The position numbers and the translations under genes were made by a program. The notes under the pieces were generated by a model. The model did not search any database, was not told the DNA's origin, and was given only the letters and a program-made list of their open reading frames with translations. A stretch of DNA of 64,000 nt from Psychromonas marina (GTDB taxonomy: Bacteria > Pseudomonadota > Gammaproteobacteria > Enterobacterales > Psychromonadaceae): positions 1 to 64,000 of the forward strand of contig NZ_BSPQ01000015.1 of assembly GCF_030161115.1 (NCBI RefSeq), given 5' to 3'. Of the stretch, positions 8,397-16,588 are shown piece by piece (position 1 is the first letter of the stretch; every line of letters starts with the position of its first letter).

Positions 8397-10550
8397 ATGG
8401 ATACCCTCATTAATTTTGATGAAATAAAAGAACGCATTGATGAGTTTCAAAATGGCATATTAGGCGATCGCTTTTCCGAAACCCCTATTTTATTAGGTTT
8501 ATCCTATACATTGATACTCTTAGAGTGGGAAGGCACACCACAAATTTTATCCGATGTGTTTGTTTATGAAGAAAATAATCAAGTTAGCTTTGACAGAACG
8601 TTAACCCGGCTTGGTTATGAGTGCAATACCCAAAAAATAACTGATACCGTACAATTACAACAGATGACCTTTCCCTGCTTCATTACTATCCAAGCACAAG
8701 ACTATATCTTGATTAATATTCATGACGGCCGTTGCTGCATGTATGACTTTGAGAATGATAACCTTTTTTATCAATCTACTGATTCCTTCAGCGATGCTGA
8801 AACTTGTTATGTTTCAAATTATTCGCGTTTATTTCGCGAACCCTCTCCTGAGTCCCAAGATAAAAACAATTGGATAAAGCACTCTTTTTACAATTACAGT
8901 GATGAATTAAAAAGCTTAGTCCGCTTAAGTTTGGTTATCAATCTACTCGGCACCATTCAGCCGTTCTTTATTATGAATGTGTACGCATTTGCATTAACAG
9001 CCGCTTCTCATTCCACCTTATATTGGCTCAGTGCAGGCGCAATTCTCGTCGCTTTTGTTGAGTACAGTTTAAAAAAACAGCGCATGATTATTTTAAATAC
9101 GTCAGGAAAAGAGCTCGCTTGCCATATCTCCTATAGCGTTATATCAAAACTACTCTGGCTTCCCTATGCGATGACCTCCTCCGCAGGGACATCGTCACAA
9201 ATGGCGCGCCTCAAAGATATTGATCAATTTCGCCAACTCGTCACCAATGAATCGAGTTTGAGCTATTTTGATTTACCTTTTGTACTGGTATTCATTGTTG
9301 CGATTGTCGCGATGTCTGGTATTGCCGGGCTTGTTGTTATTGTCGGCATCATCGGTATGGTTATTTTTAGTATCTACGGGCGCTATGCCTATGCACAAGC
9401 AACCGCTAAAAGTTCACAGGCAAATGCGATGGTCTCTTATCAATGGAATGAAGTATTATCGAATACCAGTGCGATTCAAGGCTTGCCATTAATAGGCGTA
9501 TTAAAATCACGCTTTAACGCCGCCCTGTCTCAGCGCTTAAATGATTCTGAGCATGTCAGCAATACCAATAATAGAATACAGAGCATCGGTTCAAGTCTTA
9601 TTCAAGTAATAGGTGCAACCGGTATCGTTGTAGCCGTATTAGGGGTCATGGATGGCACATCGGATCCAGGGGCGATGTTAGCGTTGGTAATACTGGTTTG
9701 GAAAGCACTGACACCTATCATGGGGATCTATAATTCACTGTCAAAAATTGAAACGATTAAATCATCAACCGGACAAATTAATGCATTAATGTCGATCAAT
9801 GACGACCGCCTGAAAATGGAGAAAAGCCCACCATTGAATCAGTTTCAAGGGCAGGTTACGATCACAGCTTTATCGCATCGCTATTTAGGTGTATCAAAGG
9901 GACTGACCAATTTATCATTTAAGGTGCTACCAGGACAAAAACTCTCTGTTTGTTCACCAGCAGGCGGCGGTAAAACAACGTTACTCAATATATTGGCCGG
10001 AATAGAGATGCGCTTTCAGGGAGAGATGCTATTAGACGGTTATAATAGTACCCAATTCAATAACTTCCGTTATCGCAATAGTGTTTGTTATATCCCTTAC
10101 GACATGCACCTTTATCATGGCACCATCCAAGCAAATTATACTATTTATAACGGTTATACTGCAGCAGAAACTATCAACCAGATGCTCGCATTTTTCAACC
10201 TCGACACCATTTTCCCCGACGGCCCTAACACCCTTATTAACAGTGAATTATTGAATACTCTGCCCGATGGTGTACAACGCAAACTGAAGTTAGCCATCGG
10301 TCTGGGTGACTGCTTAAGTAAACTCATTATTATTGATGAACCCTTTGCAGGCTCAGAAAAAGAGAGTAGCCATTACTTAACCTCTCTTTTTTCTGGGAAA
10401 TTAAAAAATAGCAGTGTTATTTATACGAGCAATGAAAAATCGATGGTGGCAACCTCTGATATCTGTTTACTACTTGATCATGAAAGCGCGCAAAAATTCT
10501 TCGGTTCTCCCGATAAAGTGCTCTCGTCTAAACCCGATATGCTCTATTAA
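8397..10550 (+). CDS. ABC exporter subunit 2 with C39-like domain, degenerate NBD
   Basis: I choose the ATG at 8397, eight bases after a TTAGGTG ribosome site; a GTG at 8388 is in frame. The ~717-residue product has a C39-like N-terminal domain (about 10-150) without the catalytic Cys, as in HlyB-type RTX exporters, then a membrane domain (about 180-450) and an NBD (about 490-717). The P-loop is SPAGGGKTT and Walker B is LIIIDEPF with the Glu kept. The Q-loop reads YIPYD (no Gln), the signature is LPDGV instead of LSGGQ, and the switch His is Asn (TSNEK). It starts one base after the stop of subunit 1. Together they should be the inner-membrane motor of the adhesin exporter. Confidence 0.83.
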   Translation: MDTLINFDEIKERIDEFQNGILGDRFSETPILLGLSYTLILLEWEGTPQILSDVFVYEENNQVSFDRTLTRLGYECNTQKITDTVQLQQMTFPCFITIQAQDYILINIHDGRCCMYDFENDNLFYQSTDSFSDAETCYVSNYSRLFREPSPESQDKNNWIKHSFYNYSDELKSLVRLSLVINLLGTIQPFFIMNVYAFALTAASHSTLYWLSAGAILVAFVEYSLKKQRMIILNTSGKELACHISYSVISKLLWLPYAMTSSAGTSSQMARLKDIDQFRQLVTNESSLSYFDLPFVLVFIVAIVAMSGIAGLVVIVGIIGMVIFSIYGRYAYAQATAKSSQANAMVSYQWNEVLSNTSAIQGLPLIGVLKSRFNAALSQRLNDSEHVSNTNNRIQSIGSSLIQVIGATGIVVAVLGVMDGTSDPGAMLALVILVWKALTPIMGIYNSLSKIETIKSSTGQINALMSINDDRLKMEKSPPLNQFQGQVTITALSHRYLGVSKGLTNLSFKVLPGQKLSVCSPAGGGKTTLLNILAGIEMRFQGEMLLDGYNSTQFNNFRYRNSVCYIPYDMHLYHGTIQANYTIYNGYTAAETINQMLAFFNLDTIFPDGPNTLINSELLNTLPDGVQRKLKLAIGLGDCLSKLIIIDEPFAGSEKESSHYLTSLFSGKLKNSSVIYTSNEKSMVATSDICLLLDHESAQKFFGSPDKVLSSKPDMLY

Positions 10551-10741
10551 TATACTATTTTTACCCACCAGCAGATGGAAAGAGCAGGGTTTATTTGATT
10601 TAAAATCATTAAACATTCTCGCATACCTTACCTAGGTCAAATAATGGTAATTATCTGCCTGTTCTCGGATTATATTCACTACACTTATATTGGACTCAGT
10701 GTATTTATTATCTGTGTGTATTTGAATTTAAAGGATGGTCG

Positions 10742-13219
10742 ATGTTTAATATCATTAAGGATTTCAGAAGTAAGCGCTCACACTCAACAAAGTTGCAATT
10801 GCAAATATCGACCTTCATTATCGTCTTGTATTTAGCGTTTTACGTTTTTCTACAGCAAAACATCATACACACTACCGTGAACTTACATCAATTATCACAA
10901 CAAACGCTACATTCAGAAGCGAGTCTACTCATGCTTCGACGTTTTGAAAAAGATTTTATAATCAAGGACGATGATAGTTATATAAAACGTTTATCCATTG
11001 AAAATAACCTGTTTAAAAAAGAGATTAATGACATAGAAAAACTGATTAAAAATAATAATATAGATGTCGACTTTAATGCTAGTAACATTATTTCTGAAAC
11101 CACAGAGTACGAGCGGGCTTTCATCGAATACGCACAGCTAGAGTCAAATATAGTGATATTGGAGAAAAACGACCTCAGTGACTTAGTCGGAGATGCTTGG
11201 CTCGGCATTGCCTATCGTAATTTTAATAATAAAGAGATAATAGATAACCTGTTACAGTCACAGAAAAATATCTATTATTATTTATTTGACCAAAAAAGAG
11301 AGCATTACAAGGCCTTTTTATTAAATATAAAAACCATCGAAAATAGCTTAAATGAGTCAAGCCAAAGTACCAAATCTCATCTATTACTGTATGAATACAG
11401 CAATAATTTCAGTTTGTTATATGAAAACAAAAACCTCTTAGGGCTGGATCAGAAAACAGCGTTGTATGAACAATTTACCGCAAAAGCACATTCAGTAGAA
11501 AAACAGTTATCAGCACTTGAAAATGCGGTATCAGCGGCTGTTGAAAAAAAATTAACACGATTTGAATTCCTAAATAACATTCTCATTTTCACGCTGTTTA
11601 TTTCATTAATTACCACTTTATATTACCTAACCCGCTCATTAACTAAAATTGAAAAAGAGTTAATTAATAGTACCGAAGAAGCGCAATCAGCGAATATTGC
11701 TAAGAGTGCTTTTTTAGCCAATATGTCACATGAGATACGTACGCCACTGAATGGGATTATTGGTATGGCCGTAATATTATCTGAGACCAAGCTAACACTG
11801 ACGCAAAAAGATTATTTAAATACGGTTTTGAGCTCCTCGCAAACCCTGTTGATGCTCATTAATGATATTTTAGATCTCTCTAAAATTGAATCTGGCAACT
11901 TAACACTTGCCACCAGCAGCATGAATTTACGTGAAGTAGTTTACGATAGCTTAGACTTAGTGATTACTAAAGCGATTGAAAAAAACATCAACTTAGTGAT
12001 TGAGATGGATGAGGATATTGCTTATCGACTCAATGCTGATGAGCATCGTTTACGCCAAGTTTTAATGAATCTGCTTTCGAATGCGGTTAAATTTACCCAC
12101 CAAGGACAGGTGACAGTATTTATAAAACAGATCAAAAAAGAGGCAACCAATGTAACCTTACATTTTGCAGTACAAGATACCGGCATTGGCATAGAAAAAA
12201 GTAAACAAGGTACCATACTAGACCCCTTCACACAGGAAGACAGCTCTACAGCAAAAGAGTTTGGCGGCACCGGGTTAGGACTCTCTATCAGTAACAAATT
12301 AATTAAGTTAATGGGTGGTGAGATTGAGTTAGATTCCGAGAAAGGCAAAGGCAGCTTATTTCACTTCACCTTAAACCTAACGGTTGACGAGCAACTACCT
12401 TCTGAGATTATTGAGCTTAAAGATCAATATTACAGCTTGATCTTTGATGATCCTAAAGCGCACCTCTTGATTGCAAATAAATTACAATATTACGCTTTAA
12501 ATATCATTGACTTAAAACATGCAAAAAGTGATGTGAACGTTATCTACCAATACAAGGGTAAGCAGGAGTTTGATACTTTTAAAGCCAAGTTGTTGGTGAC
12601 CCATCCCGATGCAAAACTTATTTTATGCCAAAATATTAACCAGAGCGATATTGACTGGGGCAATAAAATTGATGGGTTAATAAAATTCCCCCTCTTAGGC
12701 CTAAGGTTAATCAACGCCTTAAAATATGTCATTGAACATAAAGGAAGTAATGAAGCACCATTACTCCCGCCTAAAAGACTCGAATCTGAGAATACTGACA
12801 CTGAGTTAGCAGAAGAGATTCTAATACAACCGCCAACAGGTTTAGTGAATAAAAAAGTGTTAGTCGTTGAAGACAACATGGTAAACCAGAAAGTCGTGAC
12901 ACTATTTTTAAACAAAGCAGACTTCGATGTAGATATCGCTCATAACGGTCAAGAAGCGGTGGATAAAATAGTCTCAGAAAACCGATATGATGCCATACTG
13001 ATGGATTGTATGATGCCAGTACTTGATGGCTTTGATGCAACAACGGCAATTAGAGCACAAGAAAAAAAGGCTAACCTGACTAAAACCCCGATTATTGCAT
13101 TAACTGCAAGCGTCTTAGATCAGGATATTAAAAAATGTTATCAGGTAGGTATGGATGATTATCTCTCGAAACCTATCCAAAAAGACAACTTATTAAGCAT
13201 GCTTAATAAATATTTATAA
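10742..13219 (+). CDS. Membrane hybrid histidine kinase with pseudo-receiver and receiver
   Basis: The 825-residue protein starts at an ATG after an AAGGATGG ribosome site. Membrane segments at ~23-40 and ~277-297 enclose a ~235-residue helical periplasmic sensor of no family I can name. HisKA has [10 protein letters not shown] with His330. The ATPase domain has NLLSNAVKF (443-451), DTGIG (479-483) and GGTGLGL (508-514). Residues ~560-665 look like a receiver that lost its Asp. A true receiver (~704-825) has LVVEDN, Asp755 in LMDCMMP and a KP motif. It lies 191 bases after the exporter genes and 67 bases before the H-NOX gene. Periplasmic ligand unknown. The phosphate may go to the Hpt protein encoded at 1578-1904. 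Confidence 0.9.
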   Translation: MFNIIKDFRSKRSHSTKLQLQISTFIIVLYLAFYVFLQQNIIHTTVNLHQLSQQTLHSEASLLMLRRFEKDFIIKDDDSYIKRLSIENNLFKKEINDIEKLIKNNNIDVDFNASNIISETTEYERAFIEYAQLESNIVILEKNDLSDLVGDAWLGIAYRNFNNKEIIDNLLQSQKNIYYYLFDQKREHYKAFLLNIKTIENSLNESSQSTKSHLLLYEYSNNFSLLYENKNLLGLDQKTALYEQFTAKAHSVEKQLSALENAVSAAVEKKLTRFEFLNNILIFTLFISLITTLYYLTRSLTKIEKELINSTEEAQSANIAKSAFLANMSHEIRTPLNGIIGMAVILSETKLTLTQKDYLNTVLSSSQTLLMLINDILDLSKIESGNLTLATSSMNLREVVYDSLDLVITKAIEKNINLVIEMDEDIAYRLNADEHRLRQVLMNLLSNAVKFTHQGQVTVFIKQIKKEATNVTLHFAVQDTGIGIEKSKQGTILDPFTQEDSSTAKEFGGTGLGLSISNKLIKLMGGEIELDSEKGKGSLFHFTLNLTVDEQLPSEIIELKDQYYSLIFDDPKAHLLIANKLQYYALNIIDLKHAKSDVNVIYQYKGKQEFDTFKAKLLVTHPDAKLILCQNINQSDIDWGNKIDGLIKFPLLGLRLINALKYVIEHKGSNEAPLLPPKRLESENTDTELAEEILIQPPTGLVNKKVLVVEDNMVNQKVVTLFLNKADFDVDIAHNGQEAVDKIVSENRYDAILMDCMMPVLDGFDATTAIRAQEKKANLTKTPIIALTASVLDQDIKKCYQVGMDDYLSKPIQKDNLLSMLNKYL

Positions 13220-13286
13220 TTAAAAATCGTACGATGCTATTTAGGTAAATGAACATTTAACAAACAAACTATGTTAAGGATGAGTA

Positions 13287-13820
13287 ATGAAAGGAATAAT
13301 ATTTTCAGAATTTTTAGAGTTAGTTGAAGACACTTTTGGATTAGAAGTGTGCCAGGAGATGCTCGATGAAAATCTAGATGAAGGGTCGTATACCTCTGCC
13401 GGTACTTATGATCATAAAGACCTCGTAAAATTAATCGTCTCGTTAAGTAAATTGACGAATATAAGCATTGAAGATTTACAGCAAGTTTATGGTAAATCTG
13501 TTTTCACTAGTTTATTAAAAAGTATGCCAGGACTAGAAGTCAATTCATCTACAACCTTTGAGTTTATTAATCAAGTTGAGGAATATATTCATATCGAAGT
13601 AAAAAAACTCTATTCAGATGCAAAACCACCACAGTTTGTGTTTGTTTCTCTTAGCGAATCAGAAATGGTATTGGATTATATTTCAGCGCGTTGCTTCTCT
13701 CACGTTTGCTTTGGGCTTATTCAAGGATGTGCGGAATATTATAATGAAAAAATAGATATTCAAATGAACCCTATTCAAGAAGATGGGTCACAAGTTCGCT
13801 TCACACTGAAAATGCTTTAA
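13287..13820 (+). CDS. H-NOX heme nitric-oxide sensor
   Basis: The 177-residue protein is full length for a stand-alone H-NOX domain and starts MKGIIF like its family. The proximal heme ligand is His102 (EYIHIEVKKLY). The heme-propionate motif YxSxR is complete at Tyr131, Ser133 and Arg135. Position 140 is Val, not the distal Tyr of oxygen-binding homologues, so it should favour NO over oxygen. Cysteines occur at 22, 136, 141 and 148. An AAGGATGAG ribosome site precedes the ATG. The downstream hybrid kinase gene is only 12 bases away, the usual arrangement in which H-NOX controls kinase activity in response to NO, for example in biofilm control of Shewanella and Vibrio. Confidence 0.95.
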   Translation: MKGIIFSEFLELVEDTFGLEVCQEMLDENLDEGSYTSAGTYDHKDLVKLIVSLSKLTNISIEDLQQVYGKSVFTSLLKSMPGLEVNSSTTFEFINQVEEYIHIEVKKLYSDAKPPQFVFVSLSESEMVLDYISARCFSHVCFGLIQGCAEYYNEKIDIQMNPIQEDGSQVRFTLKML

Positions 13821-13832
13821 TTAGGCCGACGC

Positions 13833-15569
13833 ATGGATAACCTAAAAACAATAGAGCTACTCAAGAAAAAGCTTATTCGAGAAAAAAACACCCGGAAAGC
13901 GGCTGAACGGTTACTCGAAGAGAAAAGCTATGAGTTATACAAAGCTAAGTTGCAGGTTGAAAACTCTTTAGAAAGCGTGCGTCAGCAAGCAGAAAAAGAT
14001 GTTCAATTACTTCATCTAACGAGCATACTAGAGTCCATGCTCTTAAATTTTAATGCACGTTTATTACAAGAATCCCCTAACGACAACCTTTTCCAAAAAT
14101 TACTTGATGATATTGTCGCGATAGAAAACATCAAAGCGATTAATCTCACCTCTGATCTCGGTATCCTAACAAACGAATCTCTATTTTCTGGTCAGGTTTT
14201 CTTAACCGCTGACTTTTCGGTCACTCAGTCGCAGCACCAATGGAATAAAAGCCAGACACAGTTAATGGTGTATATCTATCAAGAGGGAAAAAAACGAGGC
14301 TCCCTTCATGTCGTGTTTCACACTCCCCCAAATGCCGCTTGGCATAATACCATTGAGACTAAACTGTGCTTATTTGCAGATATGATCAGTGCAGCCTTTC
14401 AACGTCAACTTCTGCTTGATAAAACAATAGAAGAGAAAATGCGCGCAGAGAGCTCAGAGAAATCAACGAAAGACTTTGTTGCGATGATTAATCACGAGCT
14501 AAGAACACCACTCAATGGCGTATTAGGTGCCGTTGAGCTTATCAAAGAGACCGAAGTAAACGCGTACCAAGAAGAGCTCCTAAAAACAGTAAATCAGGCA
14601 GGTGAGATGCTGCGCGTTATTATTAATGACTTACTTGATTTTAGTAAGATTAATGCCGGTATGCTAGAGCTCAAGTCAACCCGCTTTTCTCCTAGTGAAC
14701 TGATTAAATCAATAGAACAAATATTCTCCTCAAAAGTACAAGAGCAAGGCCTTGATTTTTTCACTAACATCGATAAAAAGATGCCTGAATACCTTCTAGG
14801 TGATGATGATCGGGTTAAACAAATATTAGTGAATCTCATTGGGAACGCAGTTAAATTTACAGATAAAGGAAAAATAAGTTTAGAAGCTAACTGGCAAGAT
14901 AATGCACTGCTAATAAAAGTGATTGATAATGGCTGCGGTATACCGAAGAGCAAACAAGCAACTCTTTTCGACCCTTTTATGCAAGTTGATAACTCTAGCC
15001 AAAGAAAGTTTGAAGGGACGGGTTTAGGGCTAGCAATCTGTAAAATGCTCGTTGAACTAATGGATGGAAATATCTACTTTACCAGCGAACTGAATAAAGG
15101 CACTGAATTTACTTTTCATCTTCCTCTACAGGTTTCTTCAGAAAAAATGAAAGAAGAGGATAATAAAGCGGTCTCTGACTACCCGATTCAGCAACTAAAT
15201 ATATTAGCTGTTGAAGATATTAAGATGAATCAAACCATTTTAGGCATGATGCTAAAAAAACTAGCCATTAAACATCAATTTGCAGATGATGGGCAACAAG
15301 CTTTAGATTTTTTAAAAGACAACGAAGTTGATATTATTTTAATGGATTGCAGAATGCCTATATTAGATGGTTTTCAAACAACACAGCAACTTCGTGGGCA
15401 AGGCTATACAAAGCCAATAATTGCGTTGACAGCGGGTACAACATCGATGGAGGTTGAAGCCTGCATCGACTCAGGTATGGATGACATACTACATAAACCC
15501 TATAAAGGAGAAGAGCTAAAAGCGGCCTTAGCAAAATGGGGGCAAACACTACTTAAAAATAAAGAGTAA
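13833..15569 (+). CDS. Soluble H-NOX-associated hybrid histidine kinase
   Basis: The 578-residue protein has no membrane segment. An N-terminal coiled coil (about 1-60) leads to a GAF-like region (~80-195). HisKA follows with INHELRTPLNG and His221, then an ATPase domain with NLIGNAVKFT, DNGCGI and GTGLGLAI, and a C-terminal receiver with the Asp in LMDCRMPILDG and a late HKP. It follows the H-NOX gene at 12 bases, so the two are co-transcribed. This architecture matches the NO-regulated HqsK/HnoK-type kinases known to be inhibited by NO-bound H-NOX. The phosphate would leave through its receiver to an Hpt protein, possibly the one encoded at 1578-1904. The last step is inference. Confidence 0.92.
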   Translation: MDNLKTIELLKKKLIREKNTRKAAERLLEEKSYELYKAKLQVENSLESVRQQAEKDVQLLHLTSILESMLLNFNARLLQESPNDNLFQKLLDDIVAIENIKAINLTSDLGILTNESLFSGQVFLTADFSVTQSQHQWNKSQTQLMVYIYQEGKKRGSLHVVFHTPPNAAWHNTIETKLCLFADMISAAFQRQLLLDKTIEEKMRAESSEKSTKDFVAMINHELRTPLNGVLGAVELIKETEVNAYQEELLKTVNQAGEMLRVIINDLLDFSKINAGMLELKSTRFSPSELIKSIEQIFSSKVQEQGLDFFTNIDKKMPEYLLGDDDRVKQILVNLIGNAVKFTDKGKISLEANWQDNALLIKVIDNGCGIPKSKQATLFDPFMQVDNSSQRKFEGTGLGLAICKMLVELMDGNIYFTSELNKGTEFTFHLPLQVSSEKMKEEDNKAVSDYPIQQLNILAVEDIKMNQTILGMMLKKLAIKHQFADDGQQALDFLKDNEVDIILMDCRMPILDGFQTTQQLRGQGYTKPIIALTAGTTSMEVEACIDSGMDDILHKPYKGEELKAALAKWGQTLLKNKE

Positions 15570-15607
15570 GGTAATCCACTAAGATTTTTCAACGATATTA
15601 ACCTAAA

Positions 15608-16588
15608 TTATATTTCATGTAACGCTTCAACGATACAGTTCCTACCTCTTTTCTTGGCACAATAAAGCGCCTTATCGGCACGGTGAATAAAGCGATCAAT
15701 CACTACCTCCCCTGAGGTAACTAACGTTGCAATCCCCATGCTGATGGTCACAAATGGCGCTACTGGTGATTGATTATGCTTAATATTTAATAATGTAAGC
15801 GCATTATTGATTGTATCTGCAATATTTAGCGCCCCAATTGGATCAGTGTTAGGGAGAATAATCGCAAACTCTTCACCACCATACCTGGCGGCAATATCAC
15901 CCGGTCGCTGGCATGCAACACTTATTACCTCAGCAATTTTCTGTAAACAGGTATCTCCCATCTGATGGCCATAGGTATCATTATAAATTTTAAAATGATC
16001 AACATCGCACATTATTAGAGAGAGAGGCATATTTTCTCTTTTAGCTCTGTCGCCCTCTTCTTTTATCGCAATGTCAAAACGTCTTCGGTTAGCAATTTTT
16101 GTCAGCCCATCTAAGTTTGAAAGCTGTTGTAATTCATTATTTGCCTTTTCGAGTGCTTTTTGAATATCAATCCTTTTCAGTATCTCCTTTTCTAAGGTTT
16201 CTCTATTGAACTTTAATTCCAGGTGCGTTTTAACTCTTAATAAAAGCTCTGCGCTATTAAATGGTTTTTTTACATAATCAACGCCCCCCATTTCCAGACC
16301 TTGGATAATATCTTCAGTTTCAACTTTGGCAGAAATAAATATTACCGGGATATTGTTAGTCAACGATGAATGCTTCAAGTGCTTGCAGACTTCAAAGCCC
16401 CCCATATTTGGCATCATAATATCTAAAAGAATCAGATCAGGAAGTCGGTGTTCTATAAATTTCAACGCCTCAATGCCGTTTAAGGCTACGCCTAATTCAT
16501 ATTGTTGCTGCACCAGAAGATTACCCAGAAATTGAATATTTTCTGGATTATCATCAACAATTAATATCAACGGAGACTCGTTGGTCAT
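15608..16588 (-). CDS. Response regulator with GGDEF diguanylate cyclase domain
   Basis: The 326-residue protein is a receiver (1-120; acidic pair Asp12/Asp13, phospho-acceptor Asp56, KKP at 107-109), a linker coiled coil, and a GGDEF domain (~155-326). The active site reads GGEEF at 237-241, so catalysis is expected. An RPGD inhibitory site lies exactly five residues before it (228-231), so product feedback is expected. It synthesises cyclic-di-GMP, which in marine gammaproteobacteria promotes adhesion. Its ATG overlaps the stop of the upstream hybrid kinase by four bases. It converges with the H-NOX kinase gene 38 bases away, without an obvious terminator between. Confidence 0.94.
   Translation of the reverse strand: MTNESPLILIVDDNPENIQFLGNLLVQQQYELGVALNGIEALKFIEHRLPDLILLDIMMPNMGGFEVCKHLKHSSLTNNIPVIFISAKVETEDIIQGLEMGGVDYVKKPFNSAELLLRVKTHLELKFNRETLEKEILKRIDIQKALEKANNELQQLSNLDGLTKIANRRRFDIAIKEEGDRAKRENMPLSLIMCDVDHFKIYNDTYGHQMGDTCLQKIAEVISVACQRPGDIAARYGGEEFAIILPNTDPIGALNIADTINNALTLLNIKHNQSPVAPFVTISMGIATLVTSGEVVIDRFIHRADKALYCAKKRGRNCIVEALHEI

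Noticed and set aside
8397-8850. Active C39 peptidase domain on exporter subunit 2
   Set aside because: The domain has the C39-like layout but no catalytic Cys near its start, so it is a substrate-binding-type domain at most.
10644-10835. Short plus-strand frame before the hybrid kinase gene
   Set aside because: It overlaps the kinase start in another frame, has no ribosome site, and the kinase ATG has a good one.
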